Assembly (NCBI GenBank): GCA_021234155.1
Contig: JAJEKV010000058.1
Location: 6,024,600-6,088,599, forward strand
DNA: 64,000 nucleotides
Direction of reading: 5' to 3'
Source of the DNA: Isoetes taiwanensis
Lineage: Eukaryota > Streptophyta > Lycopodiopsida > Isoetales > Isoetaceae
The notes under the pieces are model-generated. The model was not told where the DNA came from and ran no database searches. It saw only the letters and a program-made list of their open reading frames with translations. Shown piece after piece: positions 32,950 to 46,200 of the stretch. The position numbers were made by a program, and so were the translations under genes. Numbering within the stretch: the first letter of the stretch is position 1; each line of letters starts with the position of its first letter.

Positions 32950-34995
32950 GCGCTGCAGGAGGGGTGGTGTCATTGAACTCTTCTACTTGGCACGGTTCTT
33001 GACTATCCCTTGGCTGTGTTTTTCTTCTGATGTTCTTTTTTCGAAGCAACACTTCAATTGCATCTTGTCATAGGTCGGCAGGTGCAGTACAAGTTTGCAC
33101 CCCAATTTTAGAGTCCCGTAAAATATGAGCTCAAATTCTTATCGCAGATCCATTTATTAACGTGTACCCACGCATAAGCAAAACTTCATTGAAATTTCGC
33201 TTACGTGAAATTTTCACGGTGTCAGAAATGTTTTTTAACGTATTATACTTCAATTGTGCCGTATCTTTCGAATAATACGTATTGCATATAAAACATATAC
33301 AGTATTGAACCTATCTCTGGTGGGAGGCACATTTGCCCTAGCGTTTGTAGTAGCCCACTGTATTAAGATAGAAAAAATTATAGTCAATCAAGATCAACTT
33401 TCGTCCATTAATGAGCTCTGCCCTAAGAAAGCGCCTAATAGAAGGATGTCTGCTTAATTCATGAATCTTCATTTTGATTTGTAAACTCAGCAGGTGCTTG
33501 CTATTCGTTCTATTGCATACTGTTGTCTAAATCATTGTTACACTAGCTATGACGTTTTTTTACGGAATCAATAGATGAGGGAAAGAAAATGCACATTTGT
33601 ATTTTTTGTTGTTCTGATTTCAAGTGATCTGAAGGTAGGAATGAATAGGCTAGCATAACACCAGATAGTATTGTAAGAACATGTGAAAAGTTTCCTTTCA
33701 CATGAGAAAACAACCAATTCATGGAGAAATTCTACTACAATTGCTCAAATTGCAAGTAAGTCTTATTTCAATTTGTGCCTTCATCCTGATATAAAGGTAC
33801 CTCCATTGTGCAACATGGTTTTTCTATCATGTGTGCTTGTAATGGCAAAATTCAAACAAATCCAACCAGTCTCCTAGCAGGCGAAACATTTTTAATAACT
33901 GGTCATTGAGAGCTCTAGATTATGAGCCAGGTAAATCATTTGCAAATAGAATCTGTTATGCTAGGTAGGTTCTCCATAATGCAAAATATAACTTCAGACT
34001 GTCCACTAATGTGTCTCGAGGGATCCACCTTCTTCATAGGGGATATGATAGGGTAGCCGAAAAACCCCTAGTATACGTGTTTCTGATAAGCAAATTTGAT
34101 TTACAACTAGAAGAACATCCCAAAACCCCTATGACCTCTATCATACATATGGAAAAGGGTAAAAAATCGCCCCCTCCCATTGATGCACGTGGTTTTGACA
34201 GGTTCCACAAGGTGACGCCCCCTTGTAATGTGTATTACAAAGAATTGTATGCTGGCTCCCAGAAGCTATTTAGTGCATGAAGATATATAGCACATGACTT
34301 AGTTTCACAAACAATCATGATAGTTATAGCTATGAATTTGAGTTGACTCTAGCTTCAAGGCTTGCAAGGAACTTAGTTCAGCAGTTCACCCACTTAGCTC
34401 CATATATAATCATTATAGATAGGAATTTGAGGTCACTGTAATAATGGATTTGTTACAGAATGATCCTGAACACAATGTCCAATACTTATCCAAGGAAAGA
34501 TCTATGAATGGACCATGAGTAATCTTTGTTACAGAGAAAACAAAATTACTTGTAGTTGAACCTCTTCTTCATCATATGCCAAGGGGTCCAAACTCCTAAA
34601 ATTTGCATGCCATACAGGATAATATCTAAATTAAGAGGCCATATATCTGAATGCTAGGATTGTCTTAAACTATTGAGTGGCCTGCAACATGAATAGCACT
34701 CCAGCATGAAAAGATTACATGGTTGATCTTGTTGTGTTGAAGGTAGAAGCACCAAATACATTTCTGCAATAATGGGAACCCATAGCCCAGCTTGCAGTAA
34801 AATCCAGCACCATCACTCTGCTAAACTCATCAAGTATTTGGAGTTGGAAGTATGGGCATAATGGAGACCGTTTTTACTTTAAATTAGAATAGATGTAATA
34901 AGAGAGCTTGTAAAGTAGCATACATGAACTCTGCAGAAAAAAACAACTCCATGCATCAGTACCTTCTGCAAAGTTTCAATGGCCTATGACAGTTG
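32950..34995. other. Gene-free stretch
   Basis: ORFs are under 90 codons without recognisable domains. It lies between the hAT pseudogene and the left target-site duplication of the copia element. Confidence 0.45.
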
Positions 34996-35000
34996 TACTG

Positions 35001-35196
35001 TGAAAGTCTATTGAATTCAATGTATTGAAGGAAATAGAGACCACAAAGGAAAATGGAGCGTAAGCTATCTCAGAATGCTACAGAGAAGAACCCCTGCTCT
35101 AAGCTGACTATGACATTTATAGTAGGATCATGTCAGTACAATAGGTGGCATACTATGCTGAGTCATTATAACAATGTGATATAGTGAATGTCTAAC
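35001..35196 (-). repeat. Copia 3' LTR
   Basis: On the minus strand it runs TGTTAGACATTCACTATATC...AATAGACTTTCA. It is preceded by the AGGGGGA polypurine tract (35,197-35,203) and followed by the TSD TACTG. Confidence 0.92.
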
Positions 35197-35208
35197 ATCC
35201 CCCTGATG

Positions 35209-35689
35209 ACCAGCATACCTGAAAGGAAATCTAAATTCTAACAAAAAAGAACCTTAAAAGGTTTTTATTCCCCCCTGGGAATGAGCCACAGGTGCAACAT
35301 GTAAGAAATTTTTCATAGTAGAGAAATTGTTGCCTGTAAGACCCTTAGTGAAACCATCAGCACACTGATCCTTAATAGAACAGTAGGAAAGTGTAAGTAA
35401 CTTATTCTGCAGCTATTCTCGAACAAAACAGAGTTTGATGTCCATGTGCTTGATTTGTAAATGAAGCTGATAGTCCTTCGCATGTTGTATTGCTCCAAGA
35501 TTGTCACAATATATCTTTGCTGGTGTAGTTAGAATGCCAAGATCTTCAAATAAATGAACTAATCACAACATTTCCTGCACTGTGAAAGTAAGGGCTTTAA
35601 TTTCTGCTTCAGTGATACTAATATTGTTAGAGTCTTGTTTTTGGGACTTCCAGCTGATAGGATTATCACCAAAGAAGGAAAGATAGCCC
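35209..35689 (-). pseudogene. Copia RNase H domain, C-terminal part
   Basis: Minus-strand translation gives CLTGYLSFFGDNPISWKS, ITEAEIKAL, IYCDNLGAIQHAKD and DQCADGFTKGLTG, the usual end of copia polyproteins. In-frame stops are present (for example after KLCFVRE). It is separated from the N-terminal part of the domain (36,359-36,604) by the hAT MITE. Confidence 0.85.
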
Positions 35690-35697
35690 GTGAGACA

Positions 35698-36350
35698 CAG
35701 GGATGCTTTTATTTATTTTCCCAATGCAAATTATATAGAATGGTTGGCGAATCTAAGGAGAATTAGATTAGTTTTAGTGGCGAATATGCTAAACTACCCT
35801 TTTTTTTTATAACTATTTGGCGAATTTGTTTGTTGTTGAAGCTTTAAAGTTTAGAAATATAGGCTTGCTGAAGCTTTATAATCTAGAATTATAGGCAAAT
35901 ACCACTCTTATACTGGCAGTAAAACACAATATAAATCATCTATTTGTTTTCTGTTTTGCTTCTACTCATATTAGTTTAAAACTCGAGCATTTCTAGTTCA
36001 TTCTCAACTCGAAAACATCAAATTGCTGAAAATGCAGAAAAGAAAAGCTCTTAAATCCTCAAGAAAACTACAAATATTTTTTTTTGATGCTCTAAAATCC
36101 GTGTGCTTGGATTGATCTGGGCGAATACTATACCTCCGGGGCAAGAAGGTGTAGAATGGAGGCGAATCCACTCCTATCTGAGATTAGATTACAGGGCGAA
36201 TACGTTCTTGGCGGGATGGCCTCCTATCAACTCGGGGCGAATATGCCAAAAAAAAATGGGCCACGTACACTACTCAACATTCGTATGCAATTTTCAAAAA
36301 TCCCTAAAAATTCGGTTTTTGGCGAATATTCGCCACTAAAATCATCACTG
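35698..36350. mobile_element. 653-bp hAT MITE
   Basis: Flanked by a perfect 8-bp duplication GTGAGACA (35,690-35,697 and 36,351-36,358). Ends are CAGGGATGCTTTTA on the left and, inverted, CAGTGATGATTTTA on the right, typical hAT termini (CAGGG/CAGTG). GGCGAATAT and ATATTCGCC motifs recur inside. No transposase. Removing it restores the copia RNase H frame (SKKCLTGYL). Confidence 0.93.
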
Positions 36351-36358
36351 GTGAGACA

Positions 36359-36604
36359 TTTTTTTGAGTCAATATCGGTGGAGGCCATGTCTGAATCAGA
36401 GTAAGGGATAAGTTATGGATTAGGCACTTTAGTGTAGTGTAGACCATCTGTGGCAGTGCCTTTTAGATATCGAAGTACACGCTGTGCTGCCTTCCAATGT
36501 GATTGTTTGGGATGGGTCATAAAGCGAGACAAGACTCCGACGGCATAGACAATATCAGGTCGAGTAGTACAAAGATATAGGAGTGCTCCAACTAATTGCC
36601 TATA
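36359..36604 (-). pseudogene. Copia RT end / RNase H start
   Basis: The minus-strand frame reads [20 protein letters not shown], then [20 protein letters not shown] and SDSDMASTDIDSKK. Its upstream end (codons D-S-T-L) lies across element A at 47,794, so the two flanks join in frame at the TAAT target site. Confidence 0.9.
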
Positions 36605-36758
36605 TAATAAGCACTATTTCATTAATTTGAGAACAATGCATAAAATTGAGAAATTGAAGAGCATATATTAAGTTCCATTTGTTAATACAAATACACAAAG
36701 TTTGAATTGAAATTGAATTACAATTAAATAGAATAGAATAAATTTTTTAACATCTACA

Positions 36759-36866
36759 GAGACCAATAGGTCATGGGACCCATACAATGGGCTAGTACAA
36801 TCATTACTACTAGGATTAAAAAACCCCTGCCTCGAAAGTTTTTCAAGGGAAAAACCTTTGCAGTAA
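36759..36866 (-). repeat. Segment shared with 6,672-6,782
   Basis: In reverse orientation this matches the end of the GC-rich fragment at 5.7-6.8 kb, including GGGGTTTTTTAAYCC and GTATKGGTCCCATRACCKATTGGTCTC-like blocks. It lies between the transposase stop and the left TIR of element A. Confidence 0.7.
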
Positions 36867-36943
36867 TGATGATACTAGACAATCAGAGATAAAACAAAAT
36901 AAAATAAAACACAACTACATTAAATAGTAACTTTGTCCATAAT

Positions 36944-39900
36944 TCAACCCACAAGCTTCAAGTTCCACTTTGCCTTCTCGGCATTCTTCTTTGGTATCTT
37001 GTGTGCATTCAGTTTTGAAATGTCTTTACCTCCCCAAGGTTGATACGAGAACAAGATACAACTTGTTAGTTCGCGTCTTGGAGGATCTGATGGATTTCTC
37101 ACCCATTGTTTACTCCAACAATTCTCATACAATGCCTTTTCATCAGTTTCTTTCTTTCTAGTGCCTCGTGGTGTCCAGTATTGAACCATGAACCAATACT
37201 TATTTGGGTCCTTTGAATTTTCATCTGGAAGCGGGTCTGAGAGTGCTTCCCCTAGCCATACAGGATATATGTCAGGATCGCTAGGTCTGACAAGGACAAA
37301 GCATCCTTTTTTTATGTCCTCACTTACTTCCCATTCTGGCAAGTCATGCCATTTAGGTCTAGATGCTTTGCTACCAACATGCCATGCAGATAAAGGATCT
37401 CGCCTTTTCCTGAATTCTCCAATTTCACAGCTATCAAAGCTTTCACCTTTCCATCGTGATGCAGGTAGAAAACCATCTTTTAAAGGACCAGCTGTAATGT
37501 CTACATTTTGTAAAGAGTCTAGTACTCTTCTCCAATATCCAATAGTATTATAAAGACAAGTAGCCTTTTCTTCCCCAGTGCTAGGGTGTTTCATCATCTG
37601 CTCCCAATGACTAATGAATTGTTGTACTCCTTTAGTCAACGATTGCATGTCCTTCAAGCTTCCAAAAGGTGGCAAGCTTTGTGGCTCACCTGTGGGTATT
37701 TTGGGCTTTCCATTTTCATCACGTTTCCACATCTCAATAGGATCACCCCAATTGTCATCAGAAGGGTGCATCTTACACTGCATAATTGGGATACCTTCTC
37801 TAACCCAAAACTTAAACTGCAATGGTTTAGAATGTCCAGTCAATGCTTCTTTTCCATCAGGCATATAGTCTTGAACAAATCCTTTCCAATCAGGCACTTC
37901 ATCCACAAGGAAGGCAACGGACCTAGGTGATACACTTGATTCAAATATCTCCATCAGTTGTGGTAGCGTGGTTATAGACTCCCTCTTCAAAGATGAAGAA
38001 AACACGCCAAAAAATGCATCGATATCCTCATGGGTATGTCCAACCATGAGAAATCCAACTTTTACTGTCTCAAAGACACCTCTTGCCGTTAAATATGAGC
38101 ATGCTTGAAATAGCCATCGATTCTTATTTTCTTTGAAGCAATTATCCAGCTGTAAACAAAACTCTCGAGGCAAAGGCTTTGGATAAAAATCTGGAACGTC
38201 CTCACTTGTTGTTAACGGCTTGTCACATGGCTTATTAGATGATGAGCTAGATGAAAACCTAATGGAATCCCGTAATGATCTCTGAGATATAAATGCTTGA
38301 TTGTCCATTAGAGCATCAAAAACACCTGTATAGCTAGCTGCCCCTGTGGACTTCAACACGCCTCTTTCCAAATTTCTTAAGCACTTGAATATTGAACCAA
38401 CATGAAAGTTTGGGCCATCCTCCCATAGATCTAAAGTAAAATGACCATATGCGCCAGCACCATGACCATGTGTAAGCATACCTGCTAAAGATATCTTCAA
38501 TTGCTGTGCATTACCACAATTCTTCGGTATTGGCTGGATCCTAGGCAAGAAAGTCTTATGTTGGTCCATTTTATCATGGATGATGCATAAACATTTATCA
38601 GGTTCTAAGTTGGAAAATGTTCTCCATTGCCAATACACGGATCTACAAGACATTTGCTCTGCTTGGTGTGCACGCAATTCCTCAAATAATGCATCATATT
38701 TTGCAGTAACCATAGTGCTCCTCATGGCCTCCCTCAGAGATATACATGTACTGCACTTGGAGAATGAAGAGTTCTTTCCCACTTCCACATTTGGAAAATG
38801 CTTTGCCCATAGCTTGCTAAATGCAGTTTGAGAGATAGAATGCCCTCCTAATCTAGTCATCACCGTATTAACCTCTTCCAAGCACACTTTTTGAATGTAA
38901 GATGGAGGTAACACTTTGACTACTTGTTTAGTCCCGTCAATCCCTACTTTTGCCCTATGTGGCATTGATTCTGCCATACTTTTTACAAGACCATCAAACA
39001 CATTGATAGCTAGCAATGTATTATCTCTTGTCTTCAATGAACCTGTGTTTCCATGCAGAGCTCTTCTAGCACCCATATCAAATTCTTCTTTGCTTCTGTA
39101 GAAAGTAGCATCAGAAATGTTAACTATCCTGCACCATGCCTCTCTGCAAACCCATTTGCCAAAAAGCGAATACTTAAGATGCCCTGTATCATTGTCCCTA
39201 TGGCATGCACCAAATATGGAATATCTCATTGTCCTTCTATCATTGCTATGTTGTCCCCAATATGTAGTCCTAATAGAAAGCAACTCATCTAGAGAGTATT
39301 GGATGGTGCATTGTGAAGGACAACAGGCCATACCCCTAACCAATTGCACTTGCTCCATTGGGCTTAATTGCTCTTTCTCCTTTTTTTTCCTTTTTGGAAT
39401 TGCTTTCTTTCTCATGGAAAATCGGTATGGTCTTTTCCTGATGTTGATTGCCTGCTCATATGGTACCAACTTCACATCATTGTTTGCATTACATTGCATA
39501 GGCAACAACCTACTGCCATCCATGTTCGTAACAAGTGAGATAGGCCATCTCATCAACACTCTAACCTCTAATGACCCCTTGCAAGCTTCACAACCATTAT
39601 TCAAAATGCCAACTTCATCTGGATTTGACGGCATCAATTCACTAATCATCACTCCAACAAAATCTTGTCCTAATGGCTGATTAGAAACAAAATCTAGAGG
39701 GTCAGTTACAATCATGATTCCAGTTGCAAAGCTCTCCGCAGAACAAGCATGCAACATCTTTACATATTTTCCTTTCCATTCGCTTCTCCTCACAACCATC
39801 TCAGGCGCATTCATATTTGATGCAGAACTTGACTTTGCTTGAGACACACTTGACTTTGTTTGTGGTGCACTCGATCCTGCTTCTTTGTTAGCTAGCTATA

Positions 39901-41208
39901 ACATTCAAATAGTTGACAGTTAGCAAACATTGTAATAAAATGGTCCAAATAAAACTGGTTAGATAAATTTGTACAAATTGACATTGTTTTTTGAAAAATG
40001 CATGTTTCATGGACATATGTCCGTATGCAGCACTATTTAGCTACTTAAGCTAAAACTAGAAGAATTATGCATCTTAATGTTCCCAGGAACATAAGAGGCT
40101 TAGGAAGACATCTAAAACTAAAGAGACTAACTAAGCAAACAAGGAGACTTAAAAGAGACTATCTAAGTAAACAACATAAGGATTCAAATAAACGAAAGGG
40201 AAGATATGCTATTAGAACCTATATATCTTTTGGTATGGCCAAAAACTTAGGATTCAAATGTTTATTAAAGTATTGAGGATACCCAAGCCTGGTATCCCCT
40301 TAAATATTAAACAAGAAAAAAAATCACGACAGAGCGGTGGCAGCCAAGCTACAGATCCGGCAAGCACCAATTCTGGATTCAATAAGGCCCAATTCTATCA
40401 CATGCCACCGGATTTCTACAAACAAAGGAAATTTGTAAGGAAGATTCGGATTTCTACCTCAAGGCCAGAGATTATCACATATCAGAGGTCGGCATAGCAG
40501 CATAAAAACGGATGCCATGGACGAATTTAGAGCAGGGTTAGGACGCCATGGACGGATTCAGAACAGGGTTCGGATGCTATGGACAGAAAAAGGGGCAGCA
40601 TCGAATGTTCTGAGCTCTGCTATTTGGGGTCGCTCTGAGGCAGATCCGGATATGAAATAGCCAGCATCTTTTTCATGCAGCAATGATAGATTTAGCCATA
40701 AAAAAGGCAGATCCGGATATAAAATGGAGGAATCGGCCAGAACCCTGCTGCAAAATCCGGCATCTTTAGCCCAGAGCTCCATTGTGTGATGAAAACAGAG
40801 TAACACAAACCCATTTTTCCTCAAAAAACAGAAATTTTCAAACAAGAATGTATGTGGCTTTGGAAACAGAGTTACTGGCCTGGTTTTTCCTCTGAAAACA
40901 GAGTAACACGAACCCATTTTTCCTCCAAAAACAGAAATTTTCAAACAAGAATGTAGTGGACTAACCTCTTTAGCATAGAGAATATCTTTTACTGGCCACT
41001 CCACGAATGATCCCACTGCTTCAGATACGGTCTCAGCTCCAAGAGTTGGTTTCGGCAGCATTATTTCGCCTCCCAATGAGGATCGCACCTCTACGTTGCA
41101 CCATCCAGCTTCAATGCTCTTGCAATGGATTGTCCCAAAGGATTCCATGACAATGCCTTTACCAACAATGTTTCCATCGATAAGAAGCTGGCATTCTGCA
41201 TGAGCCAT
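36944..41208 (-). CDS. DUF7869-like transposase of element A (two exons)
   Basis: Exon 1 is 41,208-40,966 (about 81 codons, donor AGAG/GTTAGT). Exon 2 is 39,895-36,944 (about 983 codons after acceptor TATAG), with no internal stop. Exon 1 is DUF8039-like (GNIVGKGIV..IHC..WCNVEV..LPKP..EAVGSFVEWP), a domain I recall from plant transposon proteins. Exon 2 holds a CxxC segment (CEACKG), basic KKKAIPKRKKK, CCPSQC, a helix-turn-helix-like ISDATFYRSKEEF, SKCSTC, and then the putative catalytic blocks IIHDKMDQ, LQLDNCFKENKNR and GHTHEDIDAFFG, giving D..D..D/E as in RNase H-fold transposases. The C-terminal part (YPVWLGEAL, WVRNPSDP) is also conserved in element B. The intact long frame suggests recent activity. 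The role as transposase is inferred. Confidence 0.75.
40010..40025. repeat. CATATG palindrome in the element A transposase intron
   Basis: TGGACATATGTCCGTA contains a perfect 12-bp palindrome GGACATATGTCC. The same motif is repeated upstream of the ParB-like gene. It lies in the transposase intron, matching where element B keeps its eight-copy array. Confidence 0.8.
40796..40960. repeat. Tandem duplication at the exon 1 donor of the element A transposase
   Basis: AGAGTAACACRAACCCATTTTTCCTC plus the following AACAGAAATTTTCAAACAAGAATGTA occurs twice, about 110 bp apart. The right copy ends next to the intron donor. Confidence 0.85.
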
Positions 41209-43233
41209 AGGACTTTAGACAAAATTTAAGACTGAATAGGAGTTGTGCACAGAAGTAAATTACCTTGGGTTTTCTCTTTAGTAGTATCCTGTGATGCCAT
41301 ATTCAGCCGCAGCCGCTTATGATGTTTTTGATGCCTCAGATAACTCTTCAATTTCCAACAAGACTGAAAATGGAGGTGCAGCCGAAAATGATGAAGAATC
41401 AGCGGGAAGTGGTGAAGAAAGAATTGTAACAGAAAGAAGCGCAGAGGATTTCGGGTTCAAGATTCAATCTTGGACGCCCATGTTTCAAATTTCGAATTTC
41501 TAAAAATAGCATCATTCTCCTTAACAAACCATTAAAGATTTTTCTGTTACACCCACCGCCTCTGATCGAGCGGCTAAAACAAGAAGAAGTGAAGACTGTT
41601 GAAGGCGGAGGAGGCTTCTCAAGAATGGAGGCAGCAAAACATGGACGTGAAGTACTCGGCATGACTTCCAAAAAAAGGCGAAAACCAGGTGGGTGCCCGT
41701 TCTTATTCTTCTTCTTCCTCTGTGAAATCTCTGAAATCTCTGTTGTTATCTCAAGAATAAGAGAACATGCGAGTATCTTTGGCTGCAAAAAGTCCGAGCA
41801 TGATCGTAGCTGATTATTTAGATTTGCTTTAGCCCATCTGACACAAACAAAAATCCTATGTACTACTGAACAAAAAATTGTATCCTGTGTACTACCGAAC
41901 CAAATCATGTGTCCTCGTTGCTTCTGTTAGATTTGCATATCCAAACACCATTTTTTTTTTTAAAATCTACCTTTGTTTTTCGTTTCTTTTGCTTACTTAG
42001 ATTTGCATGCTCAAATATCCCCTTTTTTTTTTCTTTTTACCTACCTTTGTTTTTCATTTCTTTTTCTTACTGCCACATCATCAAATATTACCTTTGAGAT
42101 AATGACCTTAATATTTTCAAGATACCTACTATCCTCCTTTTTTTTTACATTGCCACTATAAATATTAATGGCATTGCCTTCTAGAGGCCAATATTCCTTT
42201 GAGTCCCAAATTACTATTTTTACAACTTGTGATCTTTCTCCTTTTCTTGTTATGTTTGATGTTTGGCTTGCCCTTTTATTTGTACTTTTTTCCCCTTTCC
42301 TTATGTGATTATTGGATAGTGATTGACCATTCCATTGGATAATTGGTTTGGGGTTTTTTAATTAGAGATTAATCTCGACCGTCCATTTGATCCAACAATT
42401 GATCTTAGCCCCTGTCCATAAACCTCTGTGTCTTCGAAATACTTAGTTTTTTTGCTTTGTGTTCTAGTTTGCTTTATAACATAGAGAAAGAAAATATGGT
42501 GTTGTTACGGACACATGTCTTCAAAACTCTTTTTTGGCTTCCATGCTCTTTTGCTTTGGGTTTTAGTTTGCTTTATAATGTACAGAAAAAAAAATGTAGT
42601 GTTGTTACGGACATATGTTTGCAAAACCCTTTTCTTGGCTTTATGCTCTAGTTTAGTTTATAATGCATGAAATGTATCAAAACAAAAAAGAAAACGAAAA
42701 TGCTCTAGTTTATTTTATAGCATAGAAAAAATGTTTATTACGGACATATGTCTGTAAAAGCCTAGTTTTGTTTTGCTTTATTCTCTAGTTTTAAGGAAAT
42801 GTGGATGATGTCTGCAAGCCTCTAGTTTTATTTTGCTTTTCATCTAGATTATTTTATAAGGAAACATGCACAGTGCAGTGAAAATGAAAATGTATAATTC
42901 TTTATTACGGACATATGTCTGCAAACCTTTAGTTTTATTTTGATTTTCATCTGAAAATGTGGAAAGTGCATAGAAAAAAAGGCATAATATTGTATTACGG
43001 ACATATGTCTGCATAGTATCTTATTACTTCTACTTATACTTCTAGTTTTGCCTTTTTGCTAGTTTAGCTTGAAAAGAAAATGTGAGCAGTGCATAGAAAG
43101 GGTAATCCATAGACCTTATTACGGACATATGTCTGTAAACCTCGAGTTTTTTGTTATCTAGTTTATTGTATTATTCTAAGGAATCAAGTTCTAAGCCTCT
43201 TATCTACAGACGTATGTCTGCAAACATCCACTA
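41209..43233. promoter_or_regulatory. Divergent intergenic region of element A
   Basis: 2 kb separates the two start codons. It holds a short ORF (41,291-41,503) without recognised domains, a duplicated T-rich segment (41,945-42,065; CTACCTTTGTTTTTCRTTTC), and the CATATG palindrome repeats. Both genes probably take their promoters from here, though no single TATA box stands out. Confidence 0.5.
42430..43222 (+). repeat. Degenerate repeat carrying seven CATATG-type palindromes
   Basis: Palindrome ACGGACATATGTCTGC or close variants start at 42,507, 42,607, 42,740, 42,907, 42,997, 43,121 and 43,206. They are embedded in a degenerate unit of about 100 bp (CTCTAGTTTTATTTTGCTTT..AAGGAAAATG..AGTGCATAGAAAA). 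A weaker half-site lies at 42,810. The last palindrome ends 12 bp before the ParB-like ATG. The palindrome is better conserved than the unit around it. Confidence 0.9.
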
Positions 43234-46200
43234 ATGGATTTTTTTCTGAAAGATGCAGATGTGCAAAGGGAAATAAAGCAAGTAGGACCAAAAGGCAAAA
43301 TGACAATGGAAGAGAATGATGATGGTGCAATTTTTAAGATTGTTGTTAGTGGCTATGAGGTACCGAGAACTTCTTTATGTGGGAGGAGTCCAAGTTGGGC
43401 TGTAGAGATCATGGAAAGTAAAAAGAAGTATGACCTTTGCTTGCTTTATCGAGAGTCTAATATGATGGCTATGAAAATAGCTGGACAAGTTTTAGGTGTG
43501 GAGGAGATTGATAATGATGGGCTGACTTTGATGGTGGAAGGCCCTAAAACGAGAAGGCCTATATTGTTTGATGGACTGAAACTCCAATACTTTTCCCCAA
43601 GTCTAATGGAAGCAAGCATTAGTGGAGATGCTATGTCATGCGCAACATTTGGATGGAAGCTACCTTCTTACAATAATTTGCAAGAGGCTGGAATAAAAAC
43701 GTCCTTTGATTTGGCATGTAAAATATCTGTAGTGCGGCGAGAAACATATGCAAAAAGTATTATATCCGCATGTGTGCTTGAGCGTTTGAAGAAGAATAAT
43801 AGAGATGAGAGCATCCAAAGGGGAATTATGAATCACAAGAAATTGTGCAATCAAAGGTTGTGCGTAAGAGGAAAGAGAAAATTGTGTCTAGTGCATCCGA
43901 TACTCTCGATCACTCGGGATAAACGAAGAAGAAGGTTGTTCTTGACGGTTGAAGATCGAATGAGATTGATGTTCAACAATTAGCTGAAAAAAAACAGAAA
44001 TGGATATTTTCAGAGGCTGAACAAATGAATGTAGCTCAAGAGGCCTCAAAGGTGCTAGAAAGATGGGAAAAATTTTATCCACTTGGTATTCGACACTTGG
44101 TGGAGATTGATGTAACTAGACTCAAGGTTTGTAAGGGAAAAGCGTCATTGTTCAACCATCGTCCTTATAACGAGGAACATATGGATGAGATATTGGAATG
44201 TATGATTTGGCGCCCGTGTCGAAATCCCAATCCAGCTGATGTTCTCCCCGTGAAAGTGAATACACATATACCATTTCCTTGGACTGATGAAAAAGATTTT
44301 GCAGATCCAACAATGGAATTTCTTGTTATAGAGGGTCAACATTCAACTGGAGCAACACAAGTGTTGCTTGGGATGGCTGAATGCACAGAAAAAATGAGAA
44401 GATTGTTCTCAAAAAGGTCTTGCAGAGTGTTAGCTGTAAACACTCCACCTCTTGAGCTGGCAATTATTAGTCATGCACAAAACGAAATCAACTATGTATC
44501 GGCATATAAAAGGTTATCTACATTTATCTTTCTTTTGTATTTGAGTACATCTATTTTTTTCATTGTTTGATCTATATTGCTTGTTTGTATAGCCCTTATG
44601 TTGACCAAATCAGACATGCGCGTGCTCAATGGATAGCGCTTGGAAGACCTGAAAAGGCAATAGCTAATGCTGGAAAAAGCACTCGTTGGGAGGTATGTGA
44701 TACCATTTCCACTTGCATTTGAGATTTAGATAGTTATAGTCTTTGTTGCATTATAGGAATTTGAGGAATACTGTAAGCTTACCATTGGAGCAATAAGTAA
44801 TCGGCAAAGATCGTCAACAAAAGAGAAACCAAGAATGAGCGAACATCTGGCATTTATTTGCTTAAATGATGCTTGTTGGAAAAATTGGGATTTAATATGG
44901 ACTAAATGGATGGCAAAGCAATTAAATCAGTGGAATGGGAAGCCACCTGCAGAACCATCACTTGATTTTTTCAATACTAAGTTAATGCGTGATGTGCAAG
45001 GTTTACTTCCTGAGGAGATGTTGGATTTAACAAAACGCATATTAAGTGGTGAGGTGTTTATGACTAAGCCAGGAAAGCAAGCGGGAAAGCATACAGATGT
45101 AATGGATATGAATGGGTATGCTGTTAAATTGAAACAGAGAAGGGTAATAAGAAATGGTATTGCTTCTTATATTAACTTGATCCAACGAAAGAAACATGCT
45201 ACCTTTGAGGACCATGCCAAAAAATATGGTATCACTGATGAAGAAGTAGACAAATGTCGCAAGTGGGCCGGAACTTACATTACCTCAGTGCTACAAAAGA
45301 ATAAGAAGGAGGAAGATCTTCCCAACATAGTTTTGGATTGGATACACGATAAGTTGGGACTGGATAGTGAGAAAGTTGATCCTAATAAGATGTCTTCTCC
45401 TTTTATAATAGCACAAGGTGTTAAAGGTTATGTTGAGCCAGGAGTTCCTAAAGGCCCCATATCCCTTTTTGTTTTAGATTTGCATCTTGCTGCACGTAAG
45501 AACGAAAATTGGGACGCAGATGATTGGGAACAATTTTGGAAAAGGTGTTCCACACTAACCTCATGTGATACATATACAATAATTTTATTCACTCCACCAG
45601 GTCCACAGTGTTGGTCTGCAATGAGGTCAGTTGGGACAATGGAATGTGATAAACATATAGTGTACTCAACCTATGAGCACGACTCTCCATCAAAGCAATA
45701 CATTCCTTGTGATACTACGTTCTCATTTTGTTTCATAATTATGCTTGCGAAGCCAAATGATAAGAACTTAAAAGCAGGACTTTGTTGGACAAGCTCTAAG
45801 CCAATACACACTATGTTCCTGAAAGACGATATAGAAAGCCGATCATCGCACTTATATAAGTATCTTGCAGATGTTCCTTCTTACTCAGATGTTGGAATGG
45901 AAGGTGGGGTTGTTAATTCCGTTTCCATGAGACCGCATGTGGCAAAGTATTTGGTGCAAATGTTTACAAATAAAGATACTATGGCATGTGAATGGTATAT
46001 GCATGGGAGTATAAGTCAAGCAGCTATATGCCTTGGGAAAAAATGTGTGTCAATTGCTGCTGGAAGCGTAGAGTATGAGTTTTGTGAGAAGTTTTTGAAC
46101 AACGTTGTGGTATATCAAGAAAGCCTACATAAGAATGATGCAAAGAATAAGAAAAAAGATGTACACTTATTGGATAGAGCAGATAGTCCATCCAACATAG

